64,000 bases of DNA from Salidesulfovibrio onnuriiensis. Lineage in GTDB: Bacteria; Desulfobacterota; Desulfovibrionia; Desulfovibrionales; Desulfovibrionaceae. Below the pieces are notes generated by a model. The model was not told the origin of the DNA and ran no database searches. It was given only the letters and a program-made list of their open reading frames with translations. Shown piece after piece: positions 47,580 through 54,921 of the stretch (position 1 is the stretch's first letter; every line of letters starts with the position of its first letter). The DNA is taken from NCBI RefSeq assembly GCF_008001235.1, contig NZ_CP040751.1, positions 2,979,501 through 3,043,500 of the forward strand, given 5' to 3'. A program made the translations under genes and the position numbers.

Positions 47580-49562
47580 CTACATTTTGGCGACGTTCAC
47601 GGTGGAACCGTTCCAGACGCTCGCGCCGGTGGCGGCTTCGGAGCGGACCGTGAGAATCTTGTACACGTTATCGCCCTTGCCCTTGGAGAATTCGTCGCCT
47701 GCGGTATGGCCGAAACCGAGCGGTGCGGCCACAACGCCCGGGAGGACGCCTTCGTTGAGCTTGACCAGGGCAACGGCTTCGCCATTGCCGCCGGAGAGCT
47801 TGACCTTGTCGCCTTCCGCGACGCCGAGCTTCTGGGCGGTCATACCGGACATCATGGCAACCATGGTGTTGCCCACGAGCTGGCTGTTGCCGATGACGCA
47901 CGGAGCGTTGGGCGTGGTGGCCACGTTCTGGCTTCCGATGACGAGCTGGCTGTAGGGAGCCAGGGAAACGGAGCCGGTGCCGCGAACCGGGGTTGCGGAG
48001 CGCGCCAGGACCGATGCGCCGAGAGTCGCCGCGTCGGCGCTTCCGGCTTCGCCCTCGAACAGGCCGCCCACTTCCTCGTCATAATCTGCGCCCACGGCTT
48101 CTGCCTTGGCGGCGATCACTTCGCCGAAGGTTTCGAAACCGAGGTCGATATCCATCTTGGCCGCCAGGCCGAGAATGAAGTCGGCCGGGGCTGCGACATT
48201 CAGGAACTTCTTGGAGACCGGAACGCCTGCCGTGTACACGGGCTTGGCCACGCCGTAAGGGGACTGAAGGTCGTCGAAGCGCTCATAGGTGAACGCCGCG
48301 GGAAGCACCAGGTCGGCCTTGGCGGACGTCTCGTCCCAGACGGAACTGAAGCTGACCAGGAAGTCCGCCTTGAGTTCCTCGGGAAGCACGTAGACCGGGT
48401 TGGCCTCGTAGACCAGGGCCACTGAGGGGCTGGATCCCTTCTTGATCCAGGCCAGGAGATCCTTTTCCATGCGTTCGGCAACGGAAAGTGCGGAATCGAT
48501 GGCCTTGGGGAATTCGGGAACGGCGACCATGCCGCCGCCCAGCAGCAGGTTCAGGGCAAAGGCCGCATTGGCCACCGCCACGGAAAGTCCCGCGGGAACG
48601 ACCACCGGCCTGGAAGCCGCCATGAGCTCCTTGGCCAAGGCCGCAGTCACCGCGCCCTTGATGCCCAGGGCCGCTTCGACCTTGGCAGGGGCAAAACCGT
48701 CCTTGACCACGGAGCTGAAGCGGGCGAAATCCGCCACAGGGGCTGTTTTTCCAGCCTGCAGCACGTGGTAGGCAATGCCCATGAGGAAGGCGGCCATGCC
48801 TTCTTCCGGCACGGGCACCCACTTATTGGTGACGGACGCGGTGCGGGTCTGCATCGGACCGGCGAACACGTATTTTGCGGAGGAGGCGGAGAAAGCCTTC
48901 ATGTTGGCGACGGTCGGTCCCCAGGATTCGAGAGCGTCCGCGCCGGCGAGCAGCACGTAGTCCGCGTTCTCGAAGTCGTACCCGGGCATTCCGGAACCGC
49001 CCATGACGCCGTTGTAGGCGCGGCTGGCGGCCTGCATGTCGCAGGGCATCTGGAAGTAATCCTCGCTGCCCAGCCCGGCCAGAAAGCCGGAAAACACTTC
49101 GTTGGCCGTACCGGTCTGGTCGCCGGAAATGACGGCAACCTTGCCGCCGGCCGCAGCCAGCTTGTCGGCCAGCAGGGATTGGGCTTCGTCCCAGGAGATG
49201 GCCTCGAACCCTTCGCCAGCCTTCTTCATGGGGCCCTTGACGCGGTTGGGGCTGTTCATCACCTGCACGCCATTGGCACAGATGGGACAGATGCCGCCCT
49301 TGCTGAGCGGGTTGTCGACGTTGCCTTCGGTACCGAAAGCGTTGCCGGCAACGGTGCGGACCTTCACGGCACAGCCGGAATCGCACAGTTTGGAAACGGC
49401 GGGCTTATCAAGCTGCTCGCCGTATTTCAGTTTCGGAATCCACGGCCAGTTCTGCGTCCAGATGGACACGTCGTCGGCGATCTTCCAGGGCACCGGAGTG
49501 AACAGGATGCCAACGGTGCCGCCTACAGACAACTGTATGAATGTTCTGCGATCAAAACCCAT
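47580..49562 (-). CDS. qrcB: Qrc complex molybdopterin-oxidoreductase-like subunit
   Basis: A 660-residue protein with a twin-arginine start (MGFDRRTFIQLSVGG), so it is folded before export. A Cys-containing N-terminal cluster region (CDSGCAVKVRTVAGN, ICPICANG) and the four-domain molybdopterin-oxidoreductase fold are visible. The studied Desulfovibrio homologue has this fold but no metal cofactor and serves as an electron-transfer subunit; whether that holds here is inference. It lies between qrcA and qrcC with 14- and 11-bp gaps. Confidence 0.92.
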   Translation of the reverse strand: MGFDRRTFIQLSVGGTVGILFTPVPWKIADDVSIWTQNWPWIPKLKYGEQLDKPAVSKLCDSGCAVKVRTVAGNAFGTEGNVDNPLSKGGICPICANGVQVMNSPNRVKGPMKKAGEGFEAISWDEAQSLLADKLAAAGGKVAVISGDQTGTANEVFSGFLAGLGSEDYFQMPCDMQAASRAYNGVMGGSGMPGYDFENADYVLLAGADALESWGPTVANMKAFSASSAKYVFAGPMQTRTASVTNKWVPVPEEGMAAFLMGIAYHVLQAGKTAPVADFARFSSVVKDGFAPAKVEAALGIKGAVTAALAKELMAASRPVVVPAGLSVAVANAAFALNLLLGGGMVAVPEFPKAIDSALSVAERMEKDLLAWIKKGSSPSVALVYEANPVYVLPEELKADFLVSFSSVWDETSAKADLVLPAAFTYERFDDLQSPYGVAKPVYTAGVPVSKKFLNVAAPADFILGLAAKMDIDLGFETFGEVIAAKAEAVGADYDEEVGGLFEGEAGSADAATLGASVLARSATPVRGTGSVSLAPYSQLVIGSQNVATTPNAPCVIGNSQLVGNTMVAMMSGMTAQKLGVAEGDKVKLSGGNGEAVALVKLNEGVLPGVVAAPLGFGHTAGDEFSKGKGDNVYKILTVRSEAATGASVWNGSTVNVAKM

Positions 49563-49576
49563 TGAGACACCCCTTT

Positions 49577-50323
49577 TTACTTATGACAAGTGTAGCAGGC
49601 GTTTACCTGGCCCATCTGGGCATGGCACTTTTCACACTGCCACATCTTCATGGTCATCTTGCTGTATGTGGTCAGGACATTGCGCTGGAAAGCGGGCGGA
49701 GTGTCGTTGGTTTCGATGCCCTTGAGGTGGCACAGACTACAGTTGTAGTCGCCGCCCTCTTCCAGGACCTTTTCATCAACAACACCGCTCAGGTCGACAT
49801 GCTTTTCCTTAAGCATCTCAAAAGTCAGACCTTCATGCGCCTTGTGGGAAAAGAGAACGTTGTCCGGCTGGAACTGGTAGTTCAGCCAGGGAACTTCCTT
49901 GCCCTGAATGGCGAACTTGACCAGATAGTCCAGTTCCGCCTTCACACCGGCTTCCTCGCCGCTCTGCACCAGTCCGGTCAGCTCTTCCGGCATGTCGTCC
50001 ACCGGCAGCTTCAGGATGTCCTCGAGCTTGCCGTCTTCGCCAACCACACCACGTATGGCTTCGACAACAACTTCGGGTTCGTCCACAGCGTGACATTCCG
50101 CACACTGCGCGTTGGTCGGGAAACCGGCGTAGGAACCGTCATCCCGGAAAAAGTGACAGCTGTCACAGTCCATTTCCTGCCCTTCCACGTGGACCTTGTG
50201 GCTGAACCTTACGGGCTGCTCCACATCTGTATAGAACAGAGGCGGAATGATCGCCCAACCAAGGATGCAGCTAAGCAGGAATCCGATGAAGAACGGGAGA
50301 ACGCCTCCACACCTTCCGGACAT
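49577..50323 (-). CDS. qrcA: Qrc complex multihaem cytochrome c subunit
   Basis: Start placed at 50323 (MSGRCGGVLPFF), eight bases after GGAGG; an ATG 15 bp upstream is possible. The 248-residue protein has one N-terminal membrane anchor (VLPFFIGFLLSCILGWAI) and a periplasmic domain. I count five CXXCH haem motifs: CDSCH, CAECH, CSLCH, CEKCH, CYTCH. The characterised family member is described as hexahaem, from memory, so one site may be atypical. It receives electrons from the soluble tetrahaem cytochrome c3 pool. Confidence 0.92.
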   Translation of the reverse strand: MSGRCGGVLPFFIGFLLSCILGWAIIPPLFYTDVEQPVRFSHKVHVEGQEMDCDSCHFFRDDGSYAGFPTNAQCAECHAVDEPEVVVEAIRGVVGEDGKLEDILKLPVDDMPEELTGLVQSGEEAGVKAELDYLVKFAIQGKEVPWLNYQFQPDNVLFSHKAHEGLTFEMLKEKHVDLSGVVDEKVLEEGGDYNCSLCHLKGIETNDTPPAFQRNVLTTYSKMTMKMWQCEKCHAQMGQVNACYTCHK

Positions 50324-50395
50324 TTTTCTTTCCTCCATAACCTCGCCCCATCACTCCTAAAGTTAATGAAATTAATCAAACCATAGAACTACGCA

Positions 50396-50425
50396 TGCTT
50401 ACGTCGTTTTTCTTTTCCATGTCAA
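50396..50425 (-). promoter_or_regulatory. Promoter candidate for qrcABCD
   Basis: On the minus strand a perfect TTGACA -35 is followed after 18 bases by TAAGCA, a poor -10, about 70 bp before the qrcA start. A TTAAT-gaa-ATTAA palindrome (50363-50375) lies just downstream. Confidence 0.35.
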
Positions 50426-50460
50426 GCACATATGAAAAATTTCACGAATGATTCAGACGC

Positions 50461-50493
50461 AAAAAAGCCTGTTATTCCGACGAACAACAGGCT
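50461..50493 (-). terminator. Terminator after manC
   Basis: AGCCTGTT and AACAGGCT pair around a 12-base loop and are followed on the minus strand by a run of T, 28 bp after the manC stop. Confidence 0.85.
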
Positions 50494-50520
50494 CTTTCAA
50501 GTCCATTTCAAAGAAATGTG

Positions 50521-51954
50521 TCAGCCTTCGGTGCGGCCATAGACATCCTCGAATCGGACGATATCGTCCTCCTCCAGGTACGGGCCGCTCTGGATCTCGA
50601 TGATCTCCAGGGGAACCTTGCCGGGATTTCCCAGCCGGTGCTGCGTGGCCTTGAGAATGTCGACGGACTGGTTTTCCACCAGGATCTGCTCCTTGCCGCC
50701 GACCTCCACTTCCGCGGTGCCCTGGATGACCACCCAATGCTCACTTCGGTGGTGGTGCATCTGGGAACTCAGACGGGCGCCGGGAACGACCTCGATGCGC
50801 TTGATCTTGTAGCCGGGCCCTTCCTCGAGGACGATGTAGCTGCCCCAGGGCCGGTTGACCAGCGGATGGCTTTCCACCAAAGCACTCCCCTGCGCCTTGA
50901 GCCTGTCCACGATCTCGCGGACGCGCTGCACGTGGGGCATGGGACAGGTCAGCGTGGCGTCCCGGGTCTGAACCATGATCATGTTCTGCAGCCCCACCAC
51001 GGCCAGGGTGCTGCCCTGGGAAACGAGCAGGCAGTTGCGGCAGTCAAGGGCCATGACGTCGCCCTGAATCACGTTGCCGTCCCCGTCCTTGGCGCCGAGG
51101 CGGTACATGGCCTCCCAACTGCCCAGGTCCTCCCAGCCAAAACCGGCCTTGACCACGGCCATGTTTCCGATCTTTTCCGCAATGCCGTAGTCGATGGAGA
51201 TGGCGGGAATTGCGCGGTACCCCTCGTCCAGGGGCCGTTCCTCCCGCGCGGCCCACCAGGCCCACAGGTCGGGTTGATGCTGGGAAACCGCCTTGAGAAA
51301 CGTCTCGCACCCGCAAATAAAAATGCCGCTGTTCCAATAGTGGCTGCCGTCCTTGTGGTAGCGCTTGGCCAGCGTGAAATCGGGCTTTTCCACAAACCCC
51401 GTCCCCTCGAAGACCCCTGCGGCGATCTTCTTGCCCAAGGCGATGTACCCGTAGCCGGTCTCGGGCTTGGACGGCTCCACGCCGAAGGTGACCATGTACC
51501 CCTTGGCGGCCATTTCCCCGGCCTTGACCATGTTCCGTTCCCAGGCCCCGTTCTCGGCTATAAGGTGGTCAGAGGGAAATACGGCCACAAGACTCCCGGG
51601 GGACTGCGCCACGATCCGGTCCATGGCCAGCATGGTGGCAGGAAGCGTATTGCGGCCCAGGGGTTCCGCCAGAACATTCTCCAGCAGCGCCTCATTCACC
51701 TCCCGGACCTGCTTGCGCACCTCGAAGACATGCTCCTCGTTGGTGACAACCCAGATACGCTCGGGCGGGAAAAGGCCCAGGGTACGGCGTACGGTCTGCT
51801 GCAGCAGGGTTTCGCTCCCGTCCAGGGCCAGCAGCTGTTTGGGCAGCAGGTTTCGGGAAAGGGGCCACAGCCTGGTGCCGGAGCCTCCGGCCAGAATGAT
51901 GGCGTGACAATCGGGTATCACCGGGAGCCTTTTCTCTTTTCCTGCATCAACCAC
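50521..51954 (-). CDS. Mannose-1-phosphate guanylyltransferase / mannose-6-phosphate isomerase
   Basis: A 477-residue bifunctional enzyme making GDP-mannose for polysaccharides or lipopolysaccharide. The N-terminal nucleotidyltransferase has AIILAGGSGTRLWPLSR and GFVEKPD. The C-terminal cupin isomerase domain (about 355-477) has PWGSYIVLEEG and MHHHRSEHWVV metal ligands. The start is probably GTG with AGGAG upstream, 3 bp after rfbC stops; that ribosome-binding site overlaps the rfbC stop. Confidence 0.93.
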   Translation of the reverse strand: MVDAGKEKRLPVIPDCHAIILAGGSGTRLWPLSRNLLPKQLLALDGSETLLQQTVRRTLGLFPPERIWVVTNEEHVFEVRKQVREVNEALLENVLAEPLGRNTLPATMLAMDRIVAQSPGSLVAVFPSDHLIAENGAWERNMVKAGEMAAKGYMVTFGVEPSKPETGYGYIALGKKIAAGVFEGTGFVEKPDFTLAKRYHKDGSHYWNSGIFICGCETFLKAVSQHQPDLWAWWAAREERPLDEGYRAIPAISIDYGIAEKIGNMAVVKAGFGWEDLGSWEAMYRLGAKDGDGNVIQGDVMALDCRNCLLVSQGSTLAVVGLQNMIMVQTRDATLTCPMPHVQRVREIVDRLKAQGSALVESHPLVNRPWGSYIVLEEGPGYKIKRIEVVPGARLSSQMHHHRSEHWVVIQGTAEVEVGGKEQILVENQSVDILKATQHRLGNPGKVPLEIIEIQSGPYLEEDDIVRFEDVYGRTEG

Positions 51955-51957
51955 GGC

Positions 51958-52530
51958 CTATTCTCCTAGATAGGTAAAGGGGGAATCGAAATTCGCCAAC
52001 AGCCCCAGCCGGGTATCCTTTTCCGAAAGGATCGGCGTGCGCCCCTTCAGAAACGGTTTCCAGTCAAAGCCGATGCCCGGGTCGTCGAACCTGAGCCCGG
52101 AGTCATGCTCCGGCGAATACGGGGCGTCCACCTTGTAGAAAAATTCCGTATCGGGCGCGAGCGTCAGGTAGGCATGGGCAAATCCCCTGGGGATGAACAT
52201 GCGCCTGAAATTCTCGGCGCTGAGCTCTATTGAGTATACCTGGCCGTAAGAGGGAGCGCCCTTGCGCAGGTCCACCACCACGTCCAGAACCGCGCCTCGC
52301 GTCACCCAGACCAGCTTGGCCTGGGAAAAGGGAGGAGCCTGAAAATGAAAACCGCGCAGCACTCCGACGTCCCGGGAATACGCATGGTTATCCTGCACAA
52401 AATCCGCGTCCACCCCCACTTCCCGGAAGGCGTCCCGGTTATAGCTTTCCAGAAAAAAACCCCGGTTGTCCCGAAACACCTTTGGTTCGAACACCAGCAA
52501 CCCGGGAAACGAAGTTTCCGTAACTTCCAT
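51958..52530 (-). CDS. rfbC: dTDP-4-dehydrorhamnose 3,5-epimerase
   Basis: A 190-residue cupin epimerase in dTDP-L-rhamnose synthesis. The catalytic base region is VLRGFHFQ (RGLHYQ in most members), followed by LVWVTRGAVLDVVVDLR and IPRGFAHAYL. It is paired with manC; rmlA, rmlB and rmlD are not in the window. AGGAGG precedes the ATG. The 192 bp to divergent cvpA should hold both promoters. Confidence 0.93.
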   Translation of the reverse strand: MEVTETSFPGLLVFEPKVFRDNRGFFLESYNRDAFREVGVDADFVQDNHAYSRDVGVLRGFHFQAPPFSQAKLVWVTRGAVLDVVVDLRKGAPSYGQVYSIELSAENFRRMFIPRGFAHAYLTLAPDTEFFYKVDAPYSPEHDSGLRFDDPGIGFDWKPFLKGRTPILSEKDTRLGLLANFDSPFTYLGE

Positions 52531-52722
52531 GAGACCTCCTGTTCAAGATGCGCCAAACCGGCGATCCGAAACACAATTATCCGAGTTTTCCTGCCGACAC
52601 AAGCTTCCACGGGTCTCTGGCTCGAACAAGAAAATCAATGTTGCATTGTTCACATTTATCCATCAGTCTGCTAGGTGCTTTCGAGGACGTAACAACCGTC
52701 ACAACCACCGAAAAGGACTATC

Positions 52723-53295
52723 ATGAATCTGTTGGATATCATCCTCATCATTGTCGCCGCCCTCTTTCTGGTCCGCGGGTTCCTGCGCGGATTCGTCAAG
52801 GAGGTGTTCTCCCTGGCCTCCATAGGTCTGGCCTACTTCGTGGCGTCGCGCTACAATTACCTCCTGCAACCGCACCTGAAACTCTACATCGGCAACGAGA
52901 CCACGGTCTGGGCCCTGAGCACGGTGCTCATCTTCGTCGGCATCCTGCTCATCTGCTGGATCATCGCCAAGCTCATCCGCGAATTCCTGGAACTGGCCCT
53001 GCTGGGCTGGCTCGACAGGACCGCCGGGGCGGTCTTCGGCGCGGCCGAGGGCGTGCTGATCGCCCTGTTGGCCCTGCTCCTGATGCAGAACTATTTTCCC
53101 AATGCAAGCTTCATGCAAGAATCAACCATCGTTCCGTATGCCCAGCCAGCGCTCAAGGCCCTGTCCGACTTTGAGCCCTCCTCCATAGGCAAAAAACTCG
53201 ACGAGCTCGGGTTGCCGGACGGGGAGGCCGTCAAAAAAAAGGCGGACGAGGCCGCGGAAGCCATAGATGAAACCATCAACGGGGACCCGAGCTAG
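52723..53295 (+). CDS. cvpA: CvpA-family inner-membrane protein
   Basis: A 190-residue protein with four predicted helices in the first 125 residues, opening LLDIILIIVAALFLVRGFLRGFVKEVFSL, and a charged C-terminal tail rich in Lys, Ala and Glu. CvpA proteins are needed for colicin V production and envelope homeostasis in enterics; the exact job is unclear. It lies 42 bp upstream of mazG. Confidence 0.88.
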   Translation: MNLLDIILIIVAALFLVRGFLRGFVKEVFSLASIGLAYFVASRYNYLLQPHLKLYIGNETTVWALSTVLIFVGILLICWIIAKLIREFLELALLGWLDRTAGAVFGAAEGVLIALLALLLMQNYFPNASFMQESTIVPYAQPALKALSDFEPSSIGKKLDELGLPDGEAVKKKADEAAEAIDETINGDPS

Positions 53296-53337
53296 GTCCC
53301 CGTTTCACTTTGATATCCAGACGAGGTACACATATCC

Positions 53338-54129
53338 ATGAATGAGATACACGCCACCCACGCCGAGGCGCTCTCCGAGCTTCTCGAGGTCATTGAAAAA
53401 CTGCTGGGCCCGGAGGGCTGCCCCTGGGACCGGAAACAAACCCCCAAAAGCCTGTGCGACTACCTGGCCGAGGAAACCTTCGAGCTCATCGAAGGCGTCC
53501 GCGCCGAGGACATCCCCGAGGCCCGCGAAGAACTGGGCGACGTCCTGTTCATCCTGCTGTTCATGGCCACGCTCTACTCCAAAAGCGGCCATTTCAATCT
53601 TTCCGAAAGCATGCGCTACAGCGCGGCCAAGATGATCCGCCGCCACCCACACGTGTTCGGGGACAAGAAATTCGAAAACATCGAGCAGCTCTGGGACAAC
53701 TGGGAACAGACCAAACGCCGGGAAAACGAGGGCACCGACAGGAAACGCGTGTTCGACTCCCTGCCCAAGGGGCTACCGCCGCTCCTGCGCGCCTACCGCA
53801 TCAATTCCAAGGCCGCGCGCAACCACTTCACCTGGCAAAGCGACGAAGCCGTGGAAACGCAGCTTCGGTCCGAATGGGATGAATGGCGGGAAGCGCTGGC
53901 TTCGGGCGACGAGCAGGCCTCGGAGCAGGAATTCGGCGACTATCTGTTCACGCTCGTTGAACTGGGCCGCCGCAAGGGCATCAAGGCCAATGCGGCCCTG
54001 GATTTCGCCAACCAGAAATTCCTGGGCAGGTTCGCCAAGATGGAGGCCCTGGCCGAAGAACGCGGCCTGGTCTTTTCCGAACTGGACCTCGACCAGATGA
54101 ACGCCCTCTGGGACGAGGTGAAGGAATAG
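53338..54129 (+). CDS. mazG: Nucleoside triphosphate pyrophosphohydrolase MazG
   Basis: A 263-residue two-domain all-helical enzyme that hydrolyses nucleoside triphosphates to monophosphates, cleaning the pool. The first domain has CPWDRKQTPKSLCDYLAEETFELIE and EELGDVLFILLF (EExxE...ExxD metal ligands). The second repeats a similar plan (EEWDEW-like SEWDEWREAL, EFGDYLFTLVELGR). It is followed by a terminator. Confidence 0.94.
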   Translation: MNEIHATHAEALSELLEVIEKLLGPEGCPWDRKQTPKSLCDYLAEETFELIEGVRAEDIPEAREELGDVLFILLFMATLYSKSGHFNLSESMRYSAAKMIRRHPHVFGDKKFENIEQLWDNWEQTKRRENEGTDRKRVFDSLPKGLPPLLRAYRINSKAARNHFTWQSDEAVETQLRSEWDEWREALASGDEQASEQEFGDYLFTLVELGRRKGIKANAALDFANQKFLGRFAKMEALAEERGLVFSELDLDQMNALWDEVKE

Positions 54130-54181
54130 AAATCAGAGCCCGAACGGAACCCTTGTAGAAGTTCAACCACGGTTTCACAAC

Positions 54182-54220
54182 AAAAGGCCCGCCAGGACAT
54201 TCCATCCTGGCGGGCCTTTT
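54182..54220. terminator. Bidirectional terminator between mazG and the His-rich gene
   Basis: AAAAGGCCCGCCAGGA and TCCTGGCGGGCCTTTT form a perfect 16-bp stem around a 7-base loop. Confidence 0.92.
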
Positions 54221-54296
54221 GTTTCCCGTGCCTGGCAGATTCCGCGTTTGAGACGACGGCATCGGGATAAATCCGACACCGCCGCTTCAGGGAATG

Positions 54297-54593
54297 CTAG
54301 TCGTGGCAGTGGTCGTGACCGTCGCCATTGCTGTGGGCATGGTCCTGATCGTGACTGTGGGCGCCATGGCCATGTTCATGTTCCCCTTCCGGGCCGTGCT
54401 CGTGCACGTGGCTGTGGGAATGGCTATGGGCGTGAAAATGTTCATGGGTATGGGTGGTGCCGTCCTCGTGGGTGTGCTCGTGCACATGGGCGTGGGAATG
54501 CTCGTGTTCATGCTCATGGACGCTCTTGCCGCCATGGGCGTGGGTGTGGACCACCCGGTCCTTTCCGAGATGACAACCGCAGGTCTTGCACAT
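54297..54593 (-). CDS. Free-standing HypB-N-terminus-like histidine-rich metal-binding protein
   Basis: A 98-residue protein starting MCKTCGCH and then almost entirely His with Glu, Gly, Asp, Ser and Thr in HEHEHSHAH-type runs. HypB, the GTPase that loads nickel into [NiFe] hydrogenase, starts with a similar CxxCGC site followed by a His-rich stretch in many species. Here the frame stops (TAG) before any GTPase domain. It probably stores or buffers nickel, cobalt or zinc. GGAGGAGG precedes the ATG, and a good promoter and flanking terminators make it monocistronic. Confidence 0.8.
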   Translation of the reverse strand: MCKTCGCHLGKDRVVHTHAHGGKSVHEHEHEHSHAHVHEHTHEDGTTHTHEHFHAHSHSHSHVHEHGPEGEHEHGHGAHSHDQDHAHSNGDGHDHCHD

Positions 54594-54633
54594 ATGGGCC
54601 TCCTCCGTTGGAGTGTTGTACTACTTTACTATA

Positions 54634-54661
54634 ATTGTAGTTCCGTTCCCTCCAATAACAA
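54634..54661 (-). promoter_or_regulatory. Promoter of the His-rich protein gene with overlapping palindrome
   Basis: On the minus strand TTGTTA, 16 bases, then TACAAT. The -10 lies inside ACTACAATTATAGT, a near-palindrome that could bind a metal-sensing repressor. It is about 45 bp upstream of the ATG. Confidence 0.55.
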
Positions 54662-54874
54662 GCCCCGCAATAAAATAAATTTCGTATGCACAAAGCGATA
54701 ACCGAGGGTACCATTCCCCTCTGAGACAGAGCGAAATGGAGATGACGCCCCCTCGCCGCCTTCGGCGAAAAGCGTTGCGAAACAAAGGCCAACAGCCCTA
54801 ACAACGCAGGCTGATACAGGCTTGCGGGTAACACCGACGGACGGCGGTGAAAGCCCGGCCCGCTGCACAGGCAC

Positions 54875-54904
54875 AAAAAAAGGGCCGGGAAACATTCCCG
54901 GCCC
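54875..54904 (-). terminator. Terminator of the hdr-hydrogenase operon
   Basis: On the minus strand GGGCCGGGAA-tgt-TTCCCGGCCC is followed by seven T, 18 bp after the fusion gene. The next 280 bp before the His-rich gene hold only its promoter and no other gene I could see. Confidence 0.92.
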
Positions 54905-54921
54905 AGGCACTGGATAGTGGC

